Shown in pieces: positions 1-7,352 of a DNA stretch of 34,799 bases. The DNA is from Bacillota bacterium (GTDB lineage: Bacteria > Bacillota > Clostridia > Christensenellales > Aristaeellaceae), in contig JASGUQ010000025.1 of NCBI GenBank assembly GCA_030057655.1, forward strand, positions 1 to 34,799. The letters run 5' to 3'. Position 1 is the first letter of the stretch; each line of letters starts with the position of its first letter. Under the pieces are notes generated by a model, which saw nothing but the letters and a program-made list of their open reading frames with translations, ran no database searches and was not told the origin of the DNA. The translations under genes and the position numbers were made by a program.

Positions 1-22
1 ATGGCTGTTTAAGACAGATATT

Positions 23-51
23 TTGATGATTCTACGATAAATTCATACATT
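23..51 (+). promoter_or_regulatory. possible ppdK promoter
   Basis: TTGATG (23-28) and TACATT (46-51) are separated by 17 bases, a weak 4/6 plus 4/6 match to a sigma-A promoter. It is the best candidate in the 127 bases before ppdK. A C4/G4 inverted repeat around 64-84 lies between it and the gene. The upstream gene is outside the window, so ppdK might instead be read from further upstream. Confidence 0.25.
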
Positions 52-127
52 TTTTTGCAAAATCCCCTTGATTATTCGGGGGGGTATGATATGCTAAAGG
101 AAATTTGACGTTTTTAGAGGTGCCCTA

Positions 128-2764
128 GTGTCAAAATATGTATACCTGTTTAAAGAGGGCAATGCGCAGATGCGCAATCTGTTGGGCGGCAAGGGCGCGA
201 ACCTCGCCGAGATGACCAACATCGGGCTGCCCGTACCCCAGGGTTTTACTGTGACTACAGAAGCCTGCACCCGCTATTACCAGGACGGCAAGAAGATCGC
301 CCCTGATATTGAGGAGCAGATCCTTGAAGCCATGCACAAGGCTGAAGAAATCGCAGGCAAAAAATTTGGCGACATCAATGACCCCTTCCTGGTATCCGTA
401 CGCTCCGGTTCCCGCGCTTCCATGCCCGGCATGATGGACACCATCCTGAACCTGGGCCTGAATGACGTGGCCGTTGAAGGTTTGGCCAAGCTTACCAACA
501 ACGAACGCTTCGCGTACGACTCCTACCGCCGTTTCATCCAGATGTTTTCCGACGTCGTGATGGAAGTGGAACGCAAGTTGTTTGACACCGAATTTGACAA
601 GATCAAGAAAGAAAAAGGCGTCACAGGCGATACCGACCTGAACGCTGACGATATGAAGGAAGTCGTCCGCCGCTACCTGGAACTGTACAAAAAAGAAAAG
701 GGCGAGGACTTCCCCCAGGATCCCAAGACCCAGCTGATGGAATCCATCAAGGCCGTCTTCCGCTCCTGGGACAACCCCCGCGCCATCTACTACCGCCGCA
801 TGAACGACATCCCCGGCGACTGGGGCACCGCCGTGAACGTGCAGGCCATGGTGTTTGGCAACATGGGCGACGACTCCGGCACCGGCGTTGCCTTTACCCG
901 CAACCCCTCAACCGGCGAAAACAAGCTTTACGGCGAATACCTGATGAACGCGCAGGGCGAGGACGTGGTGGCCGGTATCCGCACCCCCAACCCCATCTCC
1001 GCCATGCACGAAACCATGCCCGAGGTGTATGACCAGTTTGTGGACATCGCCAACAAGCTGGAAAACCATTACCGCGACATGCAGGACATGGAGTTCACCA
1101 TTGAGCGCGGCAAGCTGTACATGCTGCAGACCAGAAACGGCAAGCGCACCGCCGCCGCCGCCCTGAAAATCGCGGTCGATCTGGTGAATGAAGGCCTGCT
1201 GAGCGAAGAAGAAGCCGTGTTGAAGGTGGATCCGCGCCAGCTGGACACCCTGCTGCATCCAAACTTTGACGCCAAAGCTTTGAAAGCTGCCACCCCCTTT
1301 GCGACCGGGCTTCCCGCCTCCCCGGGCGCGGGCGCGGGCCAGGTATACTTTACAGCGCATGACGCCGCCGCCGCCGCGAAAGCCGGCAAGAGCGTGATCC
1401 TGGTGCGCGAAGAGACCACCCCTGAGGACATTGAGGGCATGGACCTGTCCAAGGCCATCCTGACCGCCCGCGGCGGCATGACCAGCCACGCGGCCGTTGT
1501 CGCCCGCGGCATGGGACGCCCCGCCGTTGTCGGCTGCCATGACATCATCATTGATGAAGACGCCAAAAAGATGACCACCACCTCCGGTGAAGTCTTCCAT
1601 GAAGGCGATAACATCAGCGTGGACGGCTCCACCGGAAAAATTTACAGCGGCCTGATCGCCACCGTTGAAGCGGCCGTCACCGGCGACTTCGCGACCCTGA
1701 TGGGCTGGGCGGACAAGGCCCGCACCCTGAAAGTCCGCACCAATGCGGACACCCCGCGCGACACCAAACAGGCAGTGGGCTTTGGCGCGGAAGGCATCGG
1801 CCTTTGCCGCACGGAGCATATGTTCTTTGAAGCCAGCCGCATCGCGCTTGTGCGCGAGATGATCCTCTCCGACAGCGAGGAACAGCGCCGCGCCGCGCTG
1901 GACAAGATCCTGCCCATGCAGCAGAAGGACTTTGAGGAGATGTTTATCGCCCTTGAAGGCCGTCCCATGACCGTGCGCTACCTGGATCCGCCGCTGCATG
2001 AGTTCCTGCCCCAGGAGAACATGACCGATGAGATCGCGGCCCTGGCCAAGCAGCTCAACACCACCGTTGAAAAGATCGTGGAAAAGATCAACGCGCTGCA
2101 TGAGTTCAACCCCATGATGGGTCATCGCGGATGTCGCCTGTCCGTCACCTATCCTGAAATCGCCGAGATGCAGACCCGCGCCGTGCTGCAGGCCGCGCTG
2201 AAGGTGAAGAAGGACACCGGCATGAACGTCGTGCCTGAGATCATGATCCCCCTCATTGGCACCAGGAAGGAACTGGCTTATGTGAAGAGCATCGTGATGG
2301 ACACCGCGAAGAAGATCTTTGAAGAGCAGAACGACAAGGTCGACTTTATGGTGGGCACCATGATCGAGATCCCGCGCGCCTGCGTGACCGCGGATGAGAT
2401 CGCCCAGGAAGCCGAGTTCTTCAGCTTCGGCACCAACGACCTGACCCAGATGGGCTTTGGCTTCAGCCGCGATGACGCGACCAAGTTCCTGGATTCCTAC
2501 TACGACAAGCGGATCCTAGAGGCCGACCCCTTTGCCAAACTGGATCAGGACGGCATCGGCAAACTGGTCGAGACCGCGATCAAACTGGGCAAGCAGGGCC
2601 GTCCCGGCATCAAGCTGGGCATCTGCGGCGAGCATGGCGGAGACCCCTCCTCCATCGAGTTCTTCCACAAAGTGGGCCTGGACTATGTGAGCTGCTCTCC
2701 CTTCCGCGTGCCGATCGCGCGCCTGGCCGCCGCCCACGCCGCCATCAAAAACAAAAAAGCCTGA
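128..2764 (+). CDS. ppdK: pyruvate, phosphate dikinase
   Basis: Interconverts pyruvate, ATP and Pi with phosphoenolpyruvate, AMP and PPi in the cytosol. In fermentative clostridia it often works as a PPi-linked glycolytic or gluconeogenic step. At 878 residues it is the full family length. The N-terminal nucleotide-binding domain begins GGKGANLAEM. The swivelling phosphohistidine domain carries TARGGMTSHAAVV with the phospho-accepting His near residue 454. The C-terminal PEP/pyruvate barrel ends with GICGEHGGDP, whose Cys near 833 is the expected acid/base residue. The start is GTG at 128, chosen because AGAGGTG (116-122) sits at the right distance. It is followed by its own strong terminator, so it looks monocistronic. 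Malic enzyme at 8630 is a functional neighbour in pyruvate metabolism but is not linked in an operon. Confidence 0.96.
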   Translation: MSKYVYLFKEGNAQMRNLLGGKGANLAEMTNIGLPVPQGFTVTTEACTRYYQDGKKIAPDIEEQILEAMHKAEEIAGKKFGDINDPFLVSVRSGSRASMPGMMDTILNLGLNDVAVEGLAKLTNNERFAYDSYRRFIQMFSDVVMEVERKLFDTEFDKIKKEKGVTGDTDLNADDMKEVVRRYLELYKKEKGEDFPQDPKTQLMESIKAVFRSWDNPRAIYYRRMNDIPGDWGTAVNVQAMVFGNMGDDSGTGVAFTRNPSTGENKLYGEYLMNAQGEDVVAGIRTPNPISAMHETMPEVYDQFVDIANKLENHYRDMQDMEFTIERGKLYMLQTRNGKRTAAAALKIAVDLVNEGLLSEEEAVLKVDPRQLDTLLHPNFDAKALKAATPFATGLPASPGAGAGQVYFTAHDAAAAAKAGKSVILVREETTPEDIEGMDLSKAILTARGGMTSHAAVVARGMGRPAVVGCHDIIIDEDAKKMTTTSGEVFHEGDNISVDGSTGKIYSGLIATVEAAVTGDFATLMGWADKARTLKVRTNADTPRDTKQAVGFGAEGIGLCRTEHMFFEASRIALVREMILSDSEEQRRAALDKILPMQQKDFEEMFIALEGRPMTVRYLDPPLHEFLPQENMTDEIAALAKQLNTTVEKIVEKINALHEFNPMMGHRGCRLSVTYPEIAEMQTRAVLQAALKVKKDTGMNVVPEIMIPLIGTRKELAYVKSIVMDTAKKIFEEQNDKVDFMVGTMIEIPRACVTADEIAQEAEFFSFGTNDLTQMGFGFSRDDATKFLDSYYDKRILEADPFAKLDQDGIGKLVETAIKLGKQGRPGIKLGICGEHGGDPSSIEFFHKVGLDYVSCSPFRVPIARLAAAHAAIKNKKA

Positions 2765-2788
2765 TCTCTGGTCATACCTGATTGATAA

Positions 2789-2822
2789 GGGTGCTGCCGC
2801 AAAAGCGGCAGCACCCTTTTTT
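2789..2822 (+). terminator. rho-independent terminator of ppdK
   Basis: Perfect 12-bp stem (2789-2800 with 2805-2816), an AAAA loop and six T residues (2817-2822), 25 bases after the ppdK stop. Confidence 0.95.
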
Positions 2823-2834
2823 GCTGAAACTTTT

Positions 2835-2864
2835 CCGACACAGCGCAGGTGAAAATGATATAAT
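2835..2864 (+). promoter_or_regulatory. promoter of AAA ATPase gene (extended -10)
   Basis: CCGACA (2835-2840), an 18-base spacer and TATAAT (2859-2864). A TGA directly before the -10 makes an extended -10 element. It lies just past the ppdK terminator and 35 bases before the ATG at 2899. Confidence 0.7.
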
Positions 2865-2898
2865 CATACCTAAGCTTAAGTTCGGGAGGGCAAACAGC

Positions 2899-3981
2899 AT
2901 GAAAGACCGCACCAATGAGATCATCCGCCTGCAAACGGAGATCATCCGCGAGATGACCAGAAACAACCTGAAGCGTGTTGGGGATGACCTTTGGGGCAAG
3001 CGCCCGGATGTGAACGAGGAAACAACGCCGCCTCCCGGCTACCCTCCTGTTCCGGACATCGGGCTGGACAAGCCGCAGAAGCCGGAGCCCGCCGCAACAG
3101 CTGCCCAAGCTGAAGATGATGCTGCTGTCAAGCCAAAGGAAGACATCGAGGCCTTAAAGGCTGAACTGAACAGCTACATCGGCCTTGAGGTGGTGAAGGC
3201 GGAGGTGGAAAGCCTGATCAACCTGGTAAAGGTGAACACCTTAAGAAAGCAGCATGACCTGCCCACGGAGGAACTGTCCCTGCACATGGTGTTTTCAGGC
3301 AACCCGGGCACCGGCAAAACGATGATCGCCAGGCTCATGAGCCGCATCTACCACAGCCTGGGCATCCTGTCCAAAGGGCATCTGGTTGAAGTGGATCGTT
3401 CCGGCCTGGTCGCGGGCTATGTGGGCCAGACCGCGATCAAGACCAAGGAAGTGGTGGACAAGGCCTTAGGAGGCGTGCTCTTTATCGATGAAGCCTATGC
3501 GCTGACCACCAGAGGGCCTCAGGATTATGGCCAGGAGGCGGTGGAAACGCTGCTCAAAAACATGGAGGATCATCGGGACGACCTGGTCGTCATCGTGGCA
3601 GGCTATGTGGACCTGATGAATGATTTTGTTCACAGCAACCCCGGCCTTGAAAGCCGCTTTAACCGTTTTCTGTATTTCCCGGACTACACGGTGCAGGAGA
3701 TGTTTGAGATCTTTAAAATGCGCTGCAAAAAGGCCGGTTATATCCTGGATCAGAACGCCGAGGACCGGCTGAAGGAAATTCTGAAAGAAGAAAGCGAGGA
3801 CAACGTCGGCTTTGGCAACGCACGCGGCGTACGCAACCTGTTTGAGCAGGCTATTTCCCGCCAGGCCAACCGCCTGGCCAAGCAGGATGTGCTTACCCGG
3901 GATGAACTGATGACGCTAATCAAAGAGGACCTGGAAGCGGCTGAAGCCAAGGAAGCGGACAATACAGAAAAGGATCTTTGA
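2899..3981 (+). CDS. CbxX/CfqX (SpoVK-like) family AAA+ ATPase
   Basis: An AAA+ ATPase of the CbxX/CfqX group, which includes SpoVK and RuBisCO activases of red-type systems; the client here is unknown. The protein has 360 residues. A charged, Pro-rich N-terminal region of roughly 85 residues precedes the ATPase core. Walker A is GNPGTGKT (about residues 134-141), Walker B is VLFIDEAYAL (from about 193), and the GYVGQTA segment between them is typical of the group. The frame stays open back to 2782, but that extension would run through the ppdK terminator and the promoter. The ATG at 2899 has GGGAGGG eight bases upstream and is preferred. No RuBisCO or sporulation gene lies nearby, so the role cannot be inferred from context. 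It is flanked by its own promoter and a hairpin. Confidence 0.88.
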   Translation: MKDRTNEIIRLQTEIIREMTRNNLKRVGDDLWGKRPDVNEETTPPPGYPPVPDIGLDKPQKPEPAATAAQAEDDAAVKPKEDIEALKAELNSYIGLEVVKAEVESLINLVKVNTLRKQHDLPTEELSLHMVFSGNPGTGKTMIARLMSRIYHSLGILSKGHLVEVDRSGLVAGYVGQTAIKTKEVVDKALGGVLFIDEAYALTTRGPQDYGQEAVETLLKNMEDHRDDLVVIVAGYVDLMNDFVHSNPGLESRFNRFLYFPDYTVQEMFEIFKMRCKKAGYILDQNAEDRLKEILKEESEDNVGFGNARGVRNLFEQAISRQANRLAKQDVLTRDELMTLIKEDLEAAEAKEADNTEKDL

Positions 3982-3996
3982 GCGTTACAGAATTTT

Positions 3997-4023
3997 AGAA
4001 ACCTGCTTTGACGGCAGGTTTCT
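3997..4023 (+). terminator. hairpin terminator after AAA ATPase
   Basis: Perfect 10-bp stem AGAAACCTGC (3997-4006) with GCAGGTTTCT (4014-4023), loop of seven. The T run is poor on both strands, so termination strength is uncertain. Confidence 0.6.
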
Positions 4024-4101
4024 GTTATGTGTGTTAAAAAGACCCCCTTCCTTTTCTCGGGAGAAAAGGAAGCGAAAAGAGCTTTAATAAATTTTTATAA
4101 T

Positions 4102-4135
4102 AAACTAAGCTTGCGGACAGCCGCGGGCTTAGTTT
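4102..4135 (-). terminator. terminator overlapping the stop of the peptidoglycan-binding gene
   Basis: Nine-bp outer stem (4102-4110 with 4127-4135) plus a four-bp inner stem GCGG/CCGC. On the minus strand it is followed by an AT-rich, partly T-rich stretch. The stop codon (4129-4131) lies inside the stem. Confidence 0.6.
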
Positions 4136-4563
4136 GGTGTGGGAGTAGGGGTCACAAAATTGGGGTCACAGGGCCTGGCCTCCTGGCTGTTCAGGACGCG
4201 CAGGGTCATCTCCCCCGCGATGCCGTCCGCGTCCAGGCCATTTTGCAGCTGGAAATTTTTGACCGCGCCCGCGGTGCCCTCATAATATTTCCCATCCGCT
4301 TCGTCCGCGTAATAGCCCAGTTCGCTCAAGCGCTGCTGCAGGGAGATGACCTCCGGCCCAATGGAACCCACGCGAAACAGCGGGGCCTGGGCACGGTAGG
4401 ACAAGGAAGGCGGGGCCGCGCTTGGCGCAGGCGTCGTCGCAGCCAAAACCTGATACTCCTTTTTAACTTGCTCGGATTGATTGAAAATCACAGCAATGAT
4501 AACAAGGAATACCAGGACCACAAGCGTTTTCAGGATCGGCGGACGCCGGACCGGTTTACTCAT
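4129..4563 (-). CDS. membrane-anchored peptidoglycan-binding domain protein
   Basis: A small protein (144 residues from this start) with a positively charged N-terminus (MSKPVRRPP) and one transmembrane helix (about residues 12-28, LKTLVVLVFLVIIAVIF). A Pro/Ala-rich linker follows, then a single peptidoglycan-binding type 1 domain. The signature of that domain is VGSIGPEVISLQQRLSELGYY followed by GxxGxxTLRVLN. There is no catalytic domain, so it may serve as a wall anchor or spore/cell-wall adaptor; this is inference. The frame opens five codons earlier, but only the ATG at 4563 has a Shine-Dalgarno (GGAGGG, short spacing). A near-consensus promoter lies upstream, divergent from the HAD gene. 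The C-terminus ends in TPTPTPN, a low-complexity tail. Confidence 0.82.
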   Translation of the reverse strand: MSKPVRRPPILKTLVVLVFLVIIAVIFNQSEQVKKEYQVLAATTPAPSAAPPSLSYRAQAPLFRVGSIGPEVISLQQRLSELGYYADEADGKYYEGTAGAVKNFQLQNGLDADGIAGEMTLRVLNSQEARPCDPNFVTPTPTPN

Positions 4564-4590
4564 ACACCCTCCAGTCAATCAATCCGTTTC

Positions 4591-4619
4591 AGTATAGAGC
4601 CCCTTGTTTAGCGTGTCAA
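4591..4619 (-). promoter_or_regulatory. promoter of peptidoglycan-binding gene
   Basis: On the minus strand: TTGACA (4614-4619), a 17-base spacer and TATACT (4591-4596), about 28 bases before the ATG. A perfect -35 and a 5/6 -10. Confidence 0.85.
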
Positions 4620-4640
4620 ACTGAAGCAGCGTCCGGTTTC

Positions 4641-4670
4641 TTGCCAAGGCGGGGCGTACTTTTGTATAAT
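4641..4670 (+). promoter_or_regulatory. promoter of HAD phosphatase gene
   Basis: TTGCCA (4641-4646), an 18-base spacer and TATAAT (4665-4670), 18 bases before the ATG at 4689. It is divergent from, and close to, the minus-strand promoter at 4591-4619. Confidence 0.75.
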
Positions 4671-4688
4671 GCGGAAAGGAGGAGAACG

Positions 4689-5345
4689 ATGAAGAAATTT
4701 GTGGTTTTTGATTTGGACGGCACCCTGCTTGACACCATCCCGGATATCGCCAACGCCATGAACAGGTCATTGAAACAATTTGGTTTGCCCACCCATCCTT
4801 TTGACGCCTACAAGGTGTTTACCGGGAACGGCGCCCTGATGCTGACAAAGAGAGCGCTGAACGGACGGGAGGAGTTTTTGGATCAGGTGTACGAAGCCTA
4901 TTCCAAAGACTACGGCGTCAACAACCAGGTGGACACCGCGCCGTATCAGGGGATACCGGAGCTGCTGAAATTTTTAAACGAAGAAGGTATTGGCATCATT
5001 GTTTACAGCAACAAGGGACACGCGGACACCCAGGAGGTGATCCGGCACTACTTCCCCGATATCCGCTTTCTTGCGGTGCAGGGGGCAAAGAAAGAACTGC
5101 CCTTAAAGCCCGACCCGACCGCCCTGAACGCCCTGATGGACGAGTTGGGATTAAAGCCTGAAAACGGCCTGTACCTTGGGGATACGGTGATGGATATGCG
5201 CTGTGCCAAGGCCTGCCAGATTCCCGCTGTCGCGGCTTTCTGGGGTTTTCAGCCGAAAGAGAAGCTGCTTCAGGAAGAACCGGAGTATACGCTTGACACC
5301 CCTTTTGAAATGCAAGCGCTGGTTAAAAAACATCTGGACAACTGA
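4689..5345 (+). CDS. HAD hydrolase, phosphoglycolate phosphatase-like
   Basis: A cytosolic HAD-superfamily phosphatase of the Gph/PGMB type, 218 residues. Motif I is FDLDGTLLDT with the nucleophile D8 and acid/base D10. Motif II is VYSNKG, motif III lies around LKPDP and motif IV is GDTVMDM. The helical cap between motifs I and II fits subfamily IA. The exact substrate (phosphoglycolate, a sugar phosphate or PPi) cannot be read from sequence. The start is set by AAGGAGG directly upstream of the ATG at 4689. The longer frame from 4641 would begin inside the promoter. It appears to be a single-gene transcript ending at a shared bidirectional terminator. Confidence 0.87.
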   Translation: MKKFVVFDLDGTLLDTIPDIANAMNRSLKQFGLPTHPFDAYKVFTGNGALMLTKRALNGREEFLDQVYEAYSKDYGVNNQVDTAPYQGIPELLKFLNEEGIGIIVYSNKGHADTQEVIRHYFPDIRFLAVQGAKKELPLKPDPTALNALMDELGLKPENGLYLGDTVMDMRCAKACQIPAVAAFWGFQPKEKLLQEEPEYTLDTPFEMQALVKKHLDN

Positions 5346-5359
5346 TCCAGCGCAAAAAC

Positions 5360-5395
5360 CCCGGATGCAGGTTTTTATCTGCGTCCGGGATTTTT
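5360..5395 (+). terminator. bidirectional terminator between HAD gene and Na/Pi cotransporter
   Basis: Eleven-bp stem CCCGGATGCAG (5360-5370) with CTGCGTCCGGG (5379-5389), one wobble pair. T5 lies on the plus-strand side and A5 before the stem, so it can stop transcripts from both directions. Confidence 0.88.
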
Positions 5396-5400
5396 GTTTT

Positions 5401-7182
5401 TTAGGTTTCAGATTCATCAGGTTTTGCCATAGAACAGGCCAAATCATACTTTTGCAGATAGGACTCATACAGCGACTGGTATTCCGTGCCAGCCTGGCTC
5501 TTGTGGATGTCACGCATCTGTTCATGGGTCATCAGCGTGCCGCTCAGTTCCATCTCGATCACATTGGCCGCGATGTTGGAACAGTGATCGGACACGCGCT
5601 CGAGGTTGGTGAGAAGGTCGCTGAGAACAAAACCCAGTTCAATGGTACAGGCGCCAGTCCTCAAACGCTCCACATGATTGGCTTTGATGTTGGTGCGCAG
5701 TTTGTCCACCACTTCCTCAAGCGGTTCCACCTTCCGGGCCAGATCAACATCATTGCCGCTGAATACCTCAACCGTCAGGCCCAGGATCTCGCTGACCGCG
5801 GTGCGCATGGTGCCCGTTTCCTTCACTGCTTCATCAGAAAACTTAATGCTCTTCGTATCAAGTTCAAAGGCGACCTCGCTGATGTTCAGGGCGTGGTCTG
5901 AAATGCGTTCAAAATCACCGATGCAGCGGAGGAGCTTGGATACGTCGCGGCTCTCCTGCTGGGACATGTTCTCCGCTGAGACTTTAACCAGGTACTCGCC
6001 CAGGCGGTCTTCATAATGGTCAATTTTTTGCTCCAGTTCCTCTACCTGCTGAGCCACCTTCTCATCATACTTGTCAAGCAAGGAGAGGGAGAGATCAAAA
6101 GCTTCCTTTGCAAATGCTGCCATCTCCTGAGTCAGCTGGGAGCACCGGGAAATGGCGATGGCAGGGGTGTTGAGCAGGCGGGTATCCAGCAGCTCCAGTT
6201 TTTCATTGCCCTTTTTGTCAGACACAACCTTATGCGCCAGCCATTCCAACTGTTTGATAAAAGGAAATAACACCAGGGTAACCGTAACATTGAACACCGT
6301 ATGGACAACAGCGATCTGAAAAGCGCTAATGGCATTGCTTGTGAAGGAAAAACCAATGATCCAATCCAAAAGATAGAAAACAGTTAAAAACAGGATGGTA
6401 CCAATGATATTAAAGGACAGATGCACCGCAGCGACGCGCTTGGCATTTCTGTTGGCGCCGATTGCAGAAATGACAGAGGTGACACAGGTGCCGATGTTTT
6501 GCCCCATGATGATGGGCAGCGCAGCTCCATAGCTGAGCGCGCCTGTGTTAGAAATTGCCTGCAGGATGCCGACAGAAGCGGAGGAGCTCTGAATGATGGC
6601 TGTGACCAGGGCGCCTGCCAGAACGCCAAAGACGGGGTTTGAAAACAGCAGAAGCATTTGCCGGAACTCCGGCATTTTAGCAAGGCCGGAAACAGCGTCA
6701 GACATCTGATCCATACCAAACATCAGGATGGCGAAACCCAGCATGATGGAAGCGGTATCCTTCTTTTTCCTGGAAGCCATGAGCATGATGATGCCGGCAA
6801 AGGCAATGAGCGGTGAAAAGGTGGAAGGCTTTAAAAGGGTGAGAAGAAAGGTATCGGCACGAATGCCGGTCAAAGACAGGACCCATGCCGTGATGGTGGT
6901 GCCGATGTTGGCGCCCATGATAACGGGAATGGCCTGGCGCAGCATCATGATGCCCGAGTTGACAAAACCGACGATCATCACCGTGGTGGCGGAAGAAGAT
7001 TGCACAACCGCCGTGACGCCCGCGCCCAGAACAACGCCTTTGACAGGCGTGCTGGTCAGTTGCTCAAGGATGGGTTTGAGACGTTTGCCCGCCTTCTTTT
7101 CCAGGGCATCGCCCATAACATGCATTCCGTACAGAAACATGGCAAGCCCGCCAAGCAAGTGAAACACATCGTAGATATTCAT
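5401..7182 (-). CDS. Na/Pi cotransporter (NptA/YjbB family) with PhoU-like C-terminal domain
   Basis: Predicted sodium-phosphate symporter of the PNaS family, 593 residues, in the cytoplasmic membrane. The membrane part holds two inverted family repeats, each with the hallmark QSSS motif (about residues 61 and 198), and GANIGTTITAW / GQNIGTCVTSV stretches. A PhoU-like helical domain occupies roughly residues 330-560, which is a common architecture in bacteria. The start is the ATG at 7182, preceded by GGAGGGG at good distance; the longer frame to 7254 begins inside the promoter. Transcription probably starts at the minus-strand promoter at 7226-7254, whose spacer holds a perfect inverted repeat. 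No other phosphate gene is next to it. Confidence 0.92.
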   Translation of the reverse strand: MNIYDVFHLLGGLAMFLYGMHVMGDALEKKAGKRLKPILEQLTSTPVKGVVLGAGVTAVVQSSSATTVMIVGFVNSGIMMLRQAIPVIMGANIGTTITAWVLSLTGIRADTFLLTLLKPSTFSPLIAFAGIIMLMASRKKKDTASIMLGFAILMFGMDQMSDAVSGLAKMPEFRQMLLLFSNPVFGVLAGALVTAIIQSSSASVGILQAISNTGALSYGAALPIIMGQNIGTCVTSVISAIGANRNAKRVAAVHLSFNIIGTILFLTVFYLLDWIIGFSFTSNAISAFQIAVVHTVFNVTVTLVLFPFIKQLEWLAHKVVSDKKGNEKLELLDTRLLNTPAIAISRCSQLTQEMAAFAKEAFDLSLSLLDKYDEKVAQQVEELEQKIDHYEDRLGEYLVKVSAENMSQQESRDVSKLLRCIGDFERISDHALNISEVAFELDTKSIKFSDEAVKETGTMRTAVSEILGLTVEVFSGNDVDLARKVEPLEEVVDKLRTNIKANHVERLRTGACTIELGFVLSDLLTNLERVSDHCSNIAANVIEMELSGTLMTHEQMRDIHKSQAGTEYQSLYESYLQKYDLACSMAKPDESET

Positions 7183-7225
7183 ATGCCCCTCCAATGGTTC
7201 AGACTGGCAAAAGAAAACCGCAGTC

Positions 7226-7254
7226 AGTTTAACGGATTGTATAATCCGTGTCAA
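7226..7254 (-). promoter_or_regulatory. promoter of Na/Pi cotransporter with inverted-repeat operator in the spacer
   Basis: On the minus strand: TTGACA (7249-7254), a 17-base spacer and TAAACT (7226-7231). The spacer is almost filled by the perfect inverted repeat CGGATT-GTAT-AATCCG (7233-7248). A repressor bound there would block RNA polymerase; the regulator is unknown. Confidence 0.65.
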
Positions 7255-7296
7255 TTTAAATGTAGTTTTGTGTAAATTGTTTAAGTTTGTAAAGCC

Positions 7297-7329
7297 AAAA
7301 AAGACCGGAGCGTTGGAAACTCCCGGTCT
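7297..7329 (-). terminator. terminator of the malic enzyme/GH109-like operon
   Basis: On the minus strand: AGACCGG (7323-7329) pairs with CCGGTCT (7302-7308), followed by six T (complement of 7297-7302). It lies 24 bases after the stop of the GH109-like gene. Confidence 0.85.
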
Positions 7330-7352
7330 GATAAATGTCTGGTAAATGTCTG

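Noticed and set aside
908-2125. Long minus-strand open frame (405 codons) inside ppdK
   Set aside because: It is the antisense shadow of a GC-rich coding gene; the composition is His/Gly/Ala-rich with no domain, and the plus-strand ppdK is unambiguous.
4027-4611. Plus-strand open frame of 194 codons opposite the peptidoglycan-binding gene
   Set aside because: The minus-strand gene has a clear domain, promoter and terminator; the plus frame has none of these.
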